In this document: piece after piece, positions 32,345-40,608 of the stretch
Layout of the letters: each line of letters starts with the position of its first letter
Position numbering within the stretch: position 1 is the first letter of the stretch
DNA from: Spirochaetaceae bacterium
GTDB lineage: Bacteria > Spirochaetota > Spirochaetia > Treponematales > Rectinemataceae
NCBI GenBank assembly: GCA_025358255.1
Contig: JANYKC010000015.1
Location: 62,001 to 126,000 of the forward strand
Length of the DNA: 64,000 nt
Direction: 5' to 3'
Notes under the pieces: generated by a model
What the model saw: the letters and a program-made list of their open reading frames with translations, nothing else
Told to the model about the DNA's origin: nothing
The model's database searches: none
Position numbers and translations under genes: made by a program

Positions 32345-33358
32345 TTATGTCCGGGCCACGTCGTGGTAGAGGAAGCAAGCCACCTCGTGGCCGGGCTCCA
32401 CCTCCCTGAGCTTGGGCACCGCTTCCTTGCACTTGTCCATCTTCTTCCAGCAGCGGTCGTAGAAGTAGCAGCCGGTGCGGCGCCGGTCCGGGGAAGGGAC
32501 ATCACCCGTGAGGATGATCCGCTTGCGCACCTTCTCGATCTTGGGGTCGGGAATGGGCGCGGCGGAGAGGAGGGCCTGGGTGTAGGGATGGAGGGGCTTC
32601 TTGTAGAGGTCGGCCGAGCCGGAGAGCTCCGCGATGATGCCCAGGTACATGACCGCCACGCGGGTGGAGATGTACTGGATGACCGCGAGGTCGTGGGCGA
32701 TGAAGAGGTAGGTCAGGCCGAACTCGTCCTGGAGGTCCTTGAAGAGGTTGAGGATCTGGGCCTGGATCGAGACGTCGAGGGCGGAGACGGCCTCGTCGCA
32801 GAGGATGAGCTCCGGACGAAGGGCCAGGGCACGCGCGATGCCGATGCGCTGGCGCTGGCCTCCGGAGAACTCGTGGGGGTAGCGGTTGCGGAAGAAACGG
32901 GAAAGGCCCACGCGCTCCATGAGCTGCTCGACCCTCTCGTCCATCTCCTTGCGGGAGAGGTCCAGGAGGCCATGCTTCTGGAAGATGCGCATCGGCTCGG
33001 AGATGACGTCGCCCGAGGTCATGCGGGGGTTGAGGGATGCGTAGGGATCCTGGAAGACCATCTGCATGTTCTTCCGCTCGGCGATGAGAGCCTTGGCCTT
33101 GAGCTTCGTGAGGTCCTTGCCACGGAGGATGACCTCACCGCCGGTCGGCTTGTAGAGCTGGGCGATGGCGCGCGCCGTCGTGGACTTGCCGCAACCTGAC
33201 TCGCCGACGAGGCCCAGGGTCTCGCCCTTCTTGATCTGGAAGTCCACGCCATCGACGGCGTAGATGTAGTTCTGCTGACCCTTGATGAGCTTCTTTCCCC
33301 CGATGGGGAAGTGCATCTTCAGGTCTTTCACGTCAAGGAGAACTTCTTTCTCGGCCAT
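32345..33358 (-). CDS. oppF: Oligopeptide ABC transporter ATP-binding protein OppF
   Basis: 337 aa, the second ATPase of the Opp importer. Walker [10 protein letters not shown] (about 56), signature FSGGQRQR (about 159), Walker [13 protein letters not shown] (about 180). The C-terminal extension carries the cysteine set [14 protein letters not shown]...VACFLY typical of OppD/OppF and DppD/DppF, a site that in some family members binds an iron-sulfur cluster. Last gene of oppABCDF; its ATG lies 2 nt after the oppD stop. It powers uptake together with OppD at the inner membrane. Confidence 0.95.
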   Translation of the reverse strand: MAEKEVLLDVKDLKMHFPIGGKKLIKGQQNYIYAVDGVDFQIKKGETLGLVGESGCGKSTTARAIAQLYKPTGGEVILRGKDLTKLKAKALIAERKNMQMVFQDPYASLNPRMTSGDVISEPMRIFQKHGLLDLSRKEMDERVEQLMERVGLSRFFRNRYPHEFSGGQRQRIGIARALALRPELILCDEAVSALDVSIQAQILNLFKDLQDEFGLTYLFIAHDLAVIQYISTRVAVMYLGIIAELSGSADLYKKPLHPYTQALLSAAPIPDPKIEKVRKRIILTGDVPSPDRRRTGCYFYDRCWKKMDKCKEAVPKLREVEPGHEVACFLYHDVART

Positions 33359-33360
33359 GG

Positions 33361-34344
33361 TTATCTAGCCTCCGTGTAGAGCCAGCAGGAGACGGCGCGG
33401 CCGTTGCCGAATTCCGTCGTGCGGGGATACTTGCGCTTGCACACGTCCATGGCCCGGTCGCAACGGGGATAGAAGGGGCAGCAGTCGGGAAGGTCGATCA
33501 CGTTCGGCGGCTGGCCCCGGATGGAGAAGAGCCTGTCGCCGGAGATCCTGTCCAGGCGAGGGACCGATTTCACGAGTCCCTGGGTGTAGGGGTGCTTCGG
33601 CTCCTCGAAGACCGCGCCGGTCGCGCCGCGCTCCACGATCCTGCCCGCGTACATGACGCAGAGGGTGTCGCACATCCCGGCCACCACCCCGAGGGAGTGG
33701 GTGATGAGGATGACGGCCGTCCCGAGGCGGGCGGTAAGGTCCCGCATGAGGTCGAGGATCTGGGCCTGGATCGTGACGTCGAGGGCGCTCGTGGGCTCGT
33801 CCGCGATGAGGATCTCCGGGTTGCAGGAGAGGCTCATTGCTATCATGACGCGCTGGCGCATGCCGCCGGAGAACTGGTGTGGATACTGGTCGATCCGCTT
33901 CTCGGGGGCGGGGATCCCTGCGAGCTTGAGCATGTCGATCGCCTTGGCCTTGGCCTCGACCTTCGAAAGCCCCTGGTGGAGGACGATGGTCTCTATCATC
34001 TGGGTCGAGATGCGGAGGAAGGGGTTGATCGAGGTCATGGGATCCTGGAAGATCATCGCGATCTTGTTGCCCCGGATCTGCCTGAGCTCGTTCATGGGCA
34101 ACTTGAGGAGGTCCTTGTCCATGAAGATGACCTCGCCGCCGGCGATGCGTCCCGGGGGCGATGGGATCATGTTGATGATGGACAGGTTCGTGACGGACTT
34201 GCCCGACCCGGACTCGCCGACGATGCCGAGGGTCTCGCCCTTCCTGAGGTTGAAGCTTACGCCGTCGACGGCCTTGACGAGGCCTTCATCGACATGGAAA
34301 TAGGTTTTCAGGTCCTTGACCTGGAGGATGACTTCTTCGGTCAT
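33361..34344 (-). CDS. oppD: Oligopeptide ABC transporter ATP-binding protein OppD
   Basis: 327 aa. Walker A GESGSGKSVTNLSI (about 39), signature FSGGMRQRVMIA (about 153), Walker B ILIADEPTSALD (about 176), then the H-loop VILITHSLGVVAG. The C-terminal Opp/Dpp extension with CCPFYPRCDRAMDVC and VSCWLY parallels that of OppF. Pairs with OppF to drive OppB/OppC. It lies 24 nt after oppC. Confidence 0.95.
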   Translation of the reverse strand: MTEEVILQVKDLKTYFHVDEGLVKAVDGVSFNLRKGETLGIVGESGSGKSVTNLSIINMIPSPPGRIAGGEVIFMDKDLLKLPMNELRQIRGNKIAMIFQDPMTSINPFLRISTQMIETIVLHQGLSKVEAKAKAIDMLKLAGIPAPEKRIDQYPHQFSGGMRQRVMIAMSLSCNPEILIADEPTSALDVTIQAQILDLMRDLTARLGTAVILITHSLGVVAGMCDTLCVMYAGRIVERGATGAVFEEPKHPYTQGLVKSVPRLDRISGDRLFSIRGQPPNVIDLPDCCPFYPRCDRAMDVCKRKYPRTTEFGNGRAVSCWLYTEAR

Positions 34345-34368
34345 TTCATGTAGCTCCTTTGGCTGGCC

Positions 34369-35445
34369 TTAGGTCCGGTTCTTGCTCTGCGGATCGAGGG
34401 CATCGCGCAGACCGTCGCCAAGGAAGTTCATCGCGAAAAGGAAGATCGTCATGGCGGTCGCGGGGACGAGGAGGCGCCAGGGATAGAGCTCCATGCCCTG
34501 TACGCCCTCCGAGACGAGGGTTCCCCACGAGGCCAAGGGCGCCGAGACGCCCAGGCCCAGGAAGGAGAGGAAGGACTCGTTCATGATGAAGCTCGGGATG
34601 GAGAGGGTGGCGAAGATGATGATGACGCCAAGGGTGTTCGGGAGGAGGTGGCGGAAGATGATCCGTCCGGTGCCTGCACCCATGGACTTGGCCGCCTCCA
34701 CGAATTCCGCGTTCTTGAGGCTGATGATCTGCCCCCGCACCACGCGCGCCTCGGTCAGCCAGGACACGGCGGCGATCGCGATGAAGAGGATGAAGATGCT
34801 GCTCGAGCCCTCCCTGCTGAAGATGGCCAGGAGGATGATGACGATCATGACGTAGGGCAGTCCGTAGATGATGTCGACTATGCGCATCATGAGGTTGTCG
34901 GTGCGGCCGCCGACATAGCCGGCGATGGCGCCGTAGATGACGCCTATGATGATGGCGGTGATCGTGCCGATGAGGCCGATGAGCATGGAGATCCGGCCGC
35001 CGTAGATGGTCCGCGAGAGGAGGTCGCGGCCCAGGTAGTCGGTGCCCAGGATGTACACGTTCTTGCTCCCGGGATTGGTCTGGACCTCTCCCCGGATCGC
35101 GGCGTACTCGGTCTTCACCTTCTCGAGTTCCGGCTTGAGGTCATCGCGGCCTTGGGCGACAAGGGCCTCGATCTGGGCCACGCGCTTGTCGACCTGGGTC
35201 AGCGCGACCTCGCCGGCGGTCCTGAAGGACGGCGGCATGTTCGTGAAGTGCATCTCCTGGCCGGTGTAGTCCAGGAGGGGCAAAAGGGGCGCGAAGATGC
35301 TGATGACGGCGAATATGACGACGATCCAGAGCCCGATGAGGGCCATGCGGTTCTTCCGGAGCCGCTTCCAGGCATCGGCCCAGAGCGACACGGCCTTCAC
35401 CTGCTGGTTGAACTCGTTGACCGCCTGATTCTTGTTCGGGGACAT
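34369..35445 (-). CDS. oppC: Oligopeptide ABC transporter permease OppC
   Basis: 358 aa, longer than usual OppC (about 300). The cytoplasmic N-terminus and first helix (ALIGLWIVVIFAVISIFAPL, about 35-55) are followed by a large periplasmic loop (about 60-140) with a helical, charged insertion (KRVAQIEALVAQGRDDLKPE) not found in standard OppC. The family hallmark GTDYLGRDLLSRTIYGGRIS and the EAA loop (VEAAKSMGAGTGRIIFRHLL) that contacts the ATPases are intact. It forms the channel with OppB. Confidence 0.93.
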   Translation of the reverse strand: MSPNKNQAVNEFNQQVKAVSLWADAWKRLRKNRMALIGLWIVVIFAVISIFAPLLPLLDYTGQEMHFTNMPPSFRTAGEVALTQVDKRVAQIEALVAQGRDDLKPELEKVKTEYAAIRGEVQTNPGSKNVYILGTDYLGRDLLSRTIYGGRISMLIGLIGTITAIIIGVIYGAIAGYVGGRTDNLMMRIVDIIYGLPYVMIVIILLAIFSREGSSSIFILFIAIAAVSWLTEARVVRGQIISLKNAEFVEAAKSMGAGTGRIIFRHLLPNTLGVIIIFATLSIPSFIMNESFLSFLGLGVSAPLASWGTLVSEGVQGMELYPWRLLVPATAMTIFLFAMNFLGDGLRDALDPQSKNRT

Positions 35446-35455
35446 GGCAGTTCTC

Positions 35456-36385
35456 CTATTTGTAGGCGATACGAGGATCGAGGAAGCCGTAGACGATATC
35501 GACGACGAAATTCAGCATGACGAGGAGGAGGGAGAGGATGATGACCTCGGCCATGATGAGGGGATAGTCGCGGTTCAGGGCGGACTGGACGAAGATGCGT
35601 CCGACTCCCGGTATCGCAAAGGTCGATTCGACCACGAGGGATCCCGTGATTATGCCCGCGAAGGAGGGGCCGAGGAAGGAGACGACCGGAAGGAGGGCGC
35701 CCTTCAGCACGTGCTTCGCGATGACCACGGACTCGGTGAGCCCCTTGGCCCTCGCTGTCCTCACGTAGTCGGCCCGCAGCACCTCGAGGATCGAGGCCCT
35801 CGAAAGGCGAGCGATGTAGGCGAAGTAGGGCAAGGCCAGGGTGATGGCCGGAAGGACAATGGCAGCCATCCCGGCCCTGCCGTTGATCCAGCCCGCGACG
35901 GGAAAGACCTTGAGCTTCATCGCGAAGGCTAGCTGGAGAAGTGGACCGATGACAAAGAGGGGCACCGAGATCCCGACCACCGCCAGGGCCATGGCGGAAT
36001 AGTCCTGCCATTTGTTCTGCTTGAGCGCGGAGGTGATGCCCGCCAGTATGCCGAGCACGCAGGCGATGACGAGGGCGGTGGAGCCGAGGACGATCGACAC
36101 CGGGAAGGCCCGGTTGATGAGCTCGTTTACGGTCGAGTCCTTGTAGCGGAGGGAGGGACCGAAGTCGCCGCGCAGCACGTCGCCGAAATAGCGGAGGTAC
36201 TGTTTCCCCAAGGGCTCGTCCATGTGGTACTTCTTGAGCATGTTCTGGATCACCTGCTCCGGGAGGTTCTTCTCTCCCGAGAAGGGTCCGCCAGGGGCGA
36301 AGCGTATCAGAAAAAAGCTGAGCGTGATGATGACGAACATCGTCGGTATCAGGCTCAAAAATCGTCGGATGATGAACTTGGTCAT
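35456..36385 (-). CDS. oppB: Oligopeptide ABC transporter permease OppB
   Basis: 309 aa from the ATG at 36385 with a GGAGG site; upstream frame without family match is rejected. Six transmembrane helices; N-terminal FIIRRFLSLIPTMFVIITLS and RFAPGGPF are typical of OppB/DppB. The EAA loop is ADYVRTARAKGLTESVVIAK (about 205-225). It ends 11 nt before oppC. Confidence 0.95.
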   Translation of the reverse strand: MTKFIIRRFLSLIPTMFVIITLSFFLIRFAPGGPFSGEKNLPEQVIQNMLKKYHMDEPLGKQYLRYFGDVLRGDFGPSLRYKDSTVNELINRAFPVSIVLGSTALVIACVLGILAGITSALKQNKWQDYSAMALAVVGISVPLFVIGPLLQLAFAMKLKVFPVAGWINGRAGMAAIVLPAITLALPYFAYIARLSRASILEVLRADYVRTARAKGLTESVVIAKHVLKGALLPVVSFLGPSFAGIITGSLVVESTFAIPGVGRIFVQSALNRDYPLIMAEVIILSLLLVMLNFVVDIVYGFLDPRIAYK

Positions 36386-36557
36386 CGTGTCCTTTTCCTC
36401 CGGCATGGGTTTAGCCGCGCGAATGCGGATCGGCTCTGGAAGCGCGCGGAGGGAGGCCACGCCCGTGGCAAGGACTCCCCTCGAGGGCTTCATCCCAAAA
36501 AGAAGCCACGGCGAGCGCGCTTTTGCGCCCACCCGTGGCATCCTTTCCGGGAACGGA

Positions 36558-36580
36558 CCCGGCCGCCTGGGGCGGCCGGG
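36558..36580 (-). other. Intercistronic hairpin between oppA and oppB
   Basis: Perfect 10-bp GC stem (CCCGGCCGCC/GGCGGCCGGG) with a 3-nt loop, 15 nt after the oppA stop. No T-run. Such hairpins often stabilise the upstream oppA message and let it exceed permease expression. Confidence 0.65.
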
Positions 36581-36595
36581 CAAAGACGGGATGTC

Positions 36596-38170
36596 TTACT
36601 TCTTGAAGATGTACTTGAAGGGGTGGAACCCGAGGGGGGTGGCATTCCATCCGCCCCACTTGGCGGTGTCGACCAGGTCCTGGTTCGAGTAGTGGTAGAA
36701 GGGGATGATCACGGCGTCGCCCATGAGGATGGCTTCGGCCTTCTGGAGCATGTCCATGCGGTCGGCGCCCTTGGCGAGCCTGGCGTCCTGGATCAGCTTG
36801 TCGTAGGCGGGGTTGGCGTACTGGCCGTCGTTGTTCCCGCTTCCGGTGATGAACATGTCGAGCATGGTGTTCGGGTCGAGGTAGTCACCCACCCAGCCGG
36901 CGCGGGCGACGGTGAAGTCGTGCTGCTTGGCGCGGAGCTCGATGAGGGTCTTGAACTCCATGTTCTTGAGGACCACGTTGATGTTGAGGTTGTTCTTCCA
37001 CTGCTGCTGCACATACTCGGCGATGGCCTTGTGGCCCTCGTTCGTGTTGTACACGATCGTGAGGACAGGGAAGCCCTTTCCGTTGGGATAGCCGGCCTGG
37101 GCGAGGAGCTTCTTGCCTTCCTCGGCGTTGAAGGCCTGTCCCTGCTGGGGGGTATAGCCGGCCATCGGGGGGACCATGGCGGCGGTGGGGATCTGGCCAC
37201 CCTTGGTCACCTTGTCGACGAGGGTCTGCTTGTCGATGGCGGCGGAGAGGGCCTTGCGCACGAGGACGTTGTCCACGGGCTTTCGGACCACGTTGAACTC
37301 GTAGTAGTAGGTCGCGACCTGCGCGGAGGCCTGGTAGTCCTTGCGGAGCTTGATCTCGTCGATCTTGCTGTTGGAGATGCCATGCATCCAGTCAACTTCG
37401 CCATTCTTGAACATGTTGTAGTTCGTGCTGTCGTTGTCGCTGGCGAGGATCTTTATGCCGCGGAGCTTCACGTTCTTGGCGTCCCAGTACTTGGGGTTCT
37501 TGACCATGAAGATGTAGTCTTGGGGCTTCCACTCCTTGAGGGTGTAGGGGCCGTTGGTGACGATGTTCGCGGGCTTGGTCCACTCGTTGCCGGACTTCTC
37601 GATGGCCCACTGGGGAAGGGGCCAGAAAGCGTTGTGGCAGGTCATGTCGACGAAGTAGGGGGCGGGACCGGTGAGGGTGTACTGCACGGTCTGGGGATCG
37701 AGGGCCTTGATGCCGACGGCGTCAAAGGAACCCTTGCCGGCGGTGAAGTCTTCGGCGCCCTTGAGGACCATGCCAGGCATATAGGCGTACTCGGCGGCCG
37801 TGGCCGGATCGAGGATTCGCTTCATGCCGTACACGAAGTCGGCGGAGGTGAGGGCGTGCCCATCGGACCAGTTGGCCTTGCGGAGCTTGAAGGTCACGAC
37901 GAGGCCGTCGGGGCTGACGGTGTAGGACTCGGCGAGGGCGGGAACGCCCTTGTTGGTGTTCGGGTCGTACTGCATGAGGCCTTCGAAAAGGCCGAGGCCG
38001 ACGTTGGTGGACGCGACGTCATTCAGGAGACTCGGATCGATGGTGGGCTCTGCCCCGTTCGACATGATGAAATCGGCCTTGTCGGCCGTGAGTTCTTTCG
38101 GCGCGCAGGAAGTGAACAGCATTGCCGTCACTGCCATGAGCGCAAAAAGGACCGTGAGAATCCTCTTCAT
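36596..38170 (-). CDS. oppA: Oligopeptide-binding lipoprotein OppA
   Basis: 524 aa. A signal peptide ends in the lipobox MLFTSC, so it is lipidated at the outer face of the inner membrane. The body is a family 5 solute-binding protein: SNGAEPTIDPSLLNDVAS, GLFEGLMQYDP, LAESYTVSPDGLVVTFKLRK, WSDGHALTSADFVYGMKRIL and the late YQN-type region IIPFYHYSNQDLVDTAKWGG. It delivers oligopeptides to OppBC. It has a strong promoter and a TAGGAGGAACC ribosome site. The hairpin at 36558 separates it from oppB. Confidence 0.95.
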   Translation of the reverse strand: MKRILTVLFALMAVTAMLFTSCAPKELTADKADFIMSNGAEPTIDPSLLNDVASTNVGLGLFEGLMQYDPNTNKGVPALAESYTVSPDGLVVTFKLRKANWSDGHALTSADFVYGMKRILDPATAAEYAYMPGMVLKGAEDFTAGKGSFDAVGIKALDPQTVQYTLTGPAPYFVDMTCHNAFWPLPQWAIEKSGNEWTKPANIVTNGPYTLKEWKPQDYIFMVKNPKYWDAKNVKLRGIKILASDNDSTNYNMFKNGEVDWMHGISNSKIDEIKLRKDYQASAQVATYYYEFNVVRKPVDNVLVRKALSAAIDKQTLVDKVTKGGQIPTAAMVPPMAGYTPQQGQAFNAEEGKKLLAQAGYPNGKGFPVLTIVYNTNEGHKAIAEYVQQQWKNNLNINVVLKNMEFKTLIELRAKQHDFTVARAGWVGDYLDPNTMLDMFITGSGNNDGQYANPAYDKLIQDARLAKGADRMDMLQKAEAILMGDAVIIPFYHYSNQDLVDTAKWGGWNATPLGFHPFKYIFKK

Positions 38171-38205
38171 GGTTCCTCCTATGGATGCCTATGCGAGATT
38201 AAGTC

Positions 38206-38234
38206 GTTATACCGCTTTTTATTGGTGAAAGCAA
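38206..38234 (-). promoter_or_regulatory. Promoter of oppABCDF
   Basis: Minus strand: -35 TTGCTT, 17-bp spacer, -10 TATAAC, with a leader of about 29 nt carrying TAGGAGGAACC. The spacer is A+T-rich. Confidence 0.75.
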
Positions 38235-38634
38235 CTGTTTTTCGAAACGCCCTGCTAGGACATCAACCTACTGCCGCCAAAAACAGAAGCTATATCTATT
38301 CGAAGTAACAAGATAGCCATCGGGAAAGATATGCGCTCATCCGGCATCATCGATCGAAAATAAAACTTGACAGGCGCCAAAGACCGTGCTTGCTCCCCGT
38401 TTTCATCATAGCCGGACCAAATTGGGGACTGCCAAAACCCATGGCATGCCATTTTTACCATAGATTCCGAGAATTGCAAGGCCTTTTTCCTACGACTTTG
38501 GGAAAAAAGAGTGTCGCGAGATGAAAACAAGTCGCATTTCTTCGTAAGGAAACAAGCATCGCGCAGTTTTATTCCAGGGAAAGCCGGCTTCGATCCTCCA
38601 TCGGGAATGATTCCCATGCGCGTACAGACGAAGG
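38235..38634. other. Gene-free stretch upstream of opp
   Basis: No convincing gene. A 120-codon minus frame (38255-38617) lacks a ribosome site and has low-quality composition. The stretch is less G+C-rich than flanking genes and may hold regulatory sites for opp. Confidence 0.4.
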
Positions 38635-39330
38635 TCAGGGGCTGCCCTTGCCCAAACGGGCAGCAAGCCGGTAGAGCTCGAAACGGTTATGGATGCCAAG
38701 CTTGGTCGTTATGTTCGACAAGTGGTTTTCGATCGTCTTCTGGCTGAGTCCGAGGAGGGCCGCGATTTCCTCCGCCCGTCGACCCGCTGCCAGGAGGCCC
38801 AGGACCTCGTTTTCGCGATCCGAAAGCCCGGCGTCGGCCACCCGGGCCGCGATCTCGTCCCGGATGGGCGCGGAGGACCCGGGCTTCTGTCCGTTGCCCT
38901 GGCCTCCGAGGAGGGCCTCGTCCACGAAAAGCCTGAGCGAGGCCGGGTCCAGGTAGCAGCCCCCAAGGCTGGCGGCCGCGAGGGCCTGCATGATGCACTC
39001 CACGCCGGCATCCTTGGCGACATAGCCGGCAGCTCCGGCCTTGAGGGCTTCGGCGATGTAGTCGTATCGCCTGTGCATGGACAGGACGATGGCCGGGGAG
39101 GGAAAGCGCTTGCGAAGAGTCGCGATGAGCTCGATGCCGTTCATGCCCGGAAGGCTGACGTCGACGATAAAAAGGTCTGCGGGCGCCTCGCCGTCATCGA
39201 GGCGGGACAGGAGCTCTTCGGCGCAGGAGGCTTCGCCGCTCACCGTATAGCCCCCGGACCTTTCGAGTATGGCCTTGAAACCCTCGCGGATGGCCGTATG
39301 GTCATCCACGACAAAGACGCTTTTCTTCAT
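38635..39330 (-). CDS. NarL/LuxR-type response regulator
   Basis: 231 aa. Receiver domain with the acidic pair VDDH, phosphoacceptor Asp in FIVDVSLPGMNG (about 57) and Lys in GYVAKDAG (about 107). The C-terminal LuxR helix-turn-helix is LSDRENEVLGLLAAGRRAEE, then IAALLGLSQKTIENHLSNI. The ATG has GGGAGGGCAC upstream inside the kinase gene, and it overlaps the kinase stop by 4 nt, marking a cognate pair. Confidence 0.93.
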   Translation of the reverse strand: MKKSVFVVDDHTAIREGFKAILERSGGYTVSGEASCAEELLSRLDDGEAPADLFIVDVSLPGMNGIELIATLRKRFPSPAIVLSMHRRYDYIAEALKAGAAGYVAKDAGVECIMQALAAASLGGCYLDPASLRLFVDEALLGGQGNGQKPGSSAPIRDEIAARVADAGLSDRENEVLGLLAAGRRAEEIAALLGLSQKTIENHLSNITTKLGIHNRFELYRLAARLGKGSP

Positions 39331-40538
39331 GTGCCCTCCCTTTGCGCTACCGGTATGGCCGCGGAGACGACCGTCCCGCCTTCGGGGCCGGGTCCCACGG
39401 CGAGGAGGCCACCGAGCATCCTCGCCCTCTCTTCCATGCCGCGCCTGCCGCCGCCTGGGCGGGCCGAGCCCAGGCCTATCCCGTCATCGGCGACCCGCAG
39501 CCGCATGGCCGTCGGGACCACCTCGAGGACGACATCGACCCGGGATGCCTGGGCGTGCCGGCGGACGTTGGTCAAGGCTTCCTGGAGGATGCGATAGACA
39601 TTGATCTCGAGGTCCTCGCCGAGGGCCTCGAGCTCCCGGCCCACAAGCACCTCAAATCCTCGGGTCGAGAAGCCCACGATCAGGCCGGACATCCTGGAGG
39701 TCTCGACGCAGAGCTGGGCGCAGGCCTTGGAGATGCCGAGCCTGTCGAGTTCGACGGGACGGAGGCCCTGGCAAATCTCGCGGATTTCCCCGATCGACCG
39801 TTCCAGCAGGGAGGAGGCCTTGTTCGCGTCGGCGGGGGATCCCTCTTCCCTCGCGGCCAGGTCGCAATAGACCCTGGCCGCGGCAAGGTCCTGGGCCACG
39901 GCGTCATGGAGCTCATGGGAAAGCCTGAGCCGCTCCGCCTCCTGGGCGGAGATGAGGGCCCCGGCGAATGCGCGGTTTCCGGCGGCTTCTATGCCCTCCA
40001 GCATAATCCGCCGCTCAAGGAAGAGAAAGGCCGCGGCTATTACGATGATGAGGAAGAGGAGGATCGCCAGGGAGAAGCGCGCGACCTTCAGGCGTTCGTG
40101 CGAATACTCGGCCACGCGGCCAACCATGAAGGCCAGGGCCTTGTCGAGGGTGACGACGGCCTTCGTCACAACGGCCTGGGTTCCCATGCGGCCGAGGGAT
40201 TCCGCGCTCTCCAGGCGGAAGAGGGCATAATCCACGCGCTGTGCCGCGGTCGCGAAGGCCGGATCCACTTTCACGAGACGGCTGATGGACGGCCTCTCCC
40301 GGAAGGTCCTGTACTCGGTGATGAAGTCCACGGAATTGGAGCGGGCGTCTCCCCGTATGCCGTAACTGCCTGCGGTGGCGCTCCAGGTCTCCTTGAGGCT
40401 CATGAGGCCGGCCCTGTCGTCGCTGAAAGCCGCCTGGCTGTCCAGGATGGATAGCGAGAAGGCCATCGTGACGAGGAGGAGGATAAGCGCGATGATGGCT
40501 TCGACCCAAGGCCGGAGCGATGGTCCACGGGACTTCAT
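39327..40538 (-). CDS. NarX/DegS-like sensor histidine kinase (HisKA_3)
   Basis: 403 aa from the ATG at 40538. One transmembrane helix near the N-terminus (about 15-33) and a second (about 155-175) enclose a 120-residue helical periplasmic domain. The HisKA_3 motif LRLSHELHDAVAQDLAAA (about 215) supplies the phospho-His; the ATPase part includes ALTNVRRHAQA and VADDGIGL. It passes phosphate to the following NarL-type regulator (4-nt overlap). There is no ribosome site; TATACT lies 8 nt before the ATG and directly beside a G10/C10 tract. A TTG farther upstream (40568) would start inside that tract. Confidence 0.87.
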   Translation of the reverse strand: MKSRGPSLRPWVEAIIALILLLVTMAFSLSILDSQAAFSDDRAGLMSLKETWSATAGSYGIRGDARSNSVDFITEYRTFRERPSISRLVKVDPAFATAAQRVDYALFRLESAESLGRMGTQAVVTKAVVTLDKALAFMVGRVAEYSHERLKVARFSLAILLFLIIVIAAAFLFLERRIMLEGIEAAGNRAFAGALISAQEAERLRLSHELHDAVAQDLAAARVYCDLAAREEGSPADANKASSLLERSIGEIREICQGLRPVELDRLGISKACAQLCVETSRMSGLIVGFSTRGFEVLVGRELEALGEDLEINVYRILQEALTNVRRHAQASRVDVVLEVVPTAMRLRVADDGIGLGSARPGGGRRGMEERARMLGGLLAVGPGPEGGTVVSAAIPVAQREGT

Positions 40539-40555
40539 GAGGGAGGAGTATAGCC

Positions 40556-40565
40556 GGGGGGGGGG
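40556..40565. repeat. G10 homopolymer in a kinase promoter region
   Basis: Ten G on the plus strand (ten C on the sense strand), 3 bp from the TATACT -10 box of the NarX-like kinase gene. Such tracts are prone to slippage, which would change -35/-10 spacing. Confidence 0.8.
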
Positions 40566-40608
40566 CAAGGCGAAAGCCTACTTTCCAACGGCCATGGCAG
40601 GGGACCGT

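Noticed and set aside
36224..38308. A 694-codon open frame on the plus strand across oppA
   Set aside because: It mirrors the complete oppA gene on the other strand and has the low-complexity composition (Val/Gly/Asp/His) typical of GC-rich antisense frames.
38255..38617. A 120-codon minus-strand frame upstream of opp
   Set aside because: No ribosome site and atypical composition; no similarity recognised.
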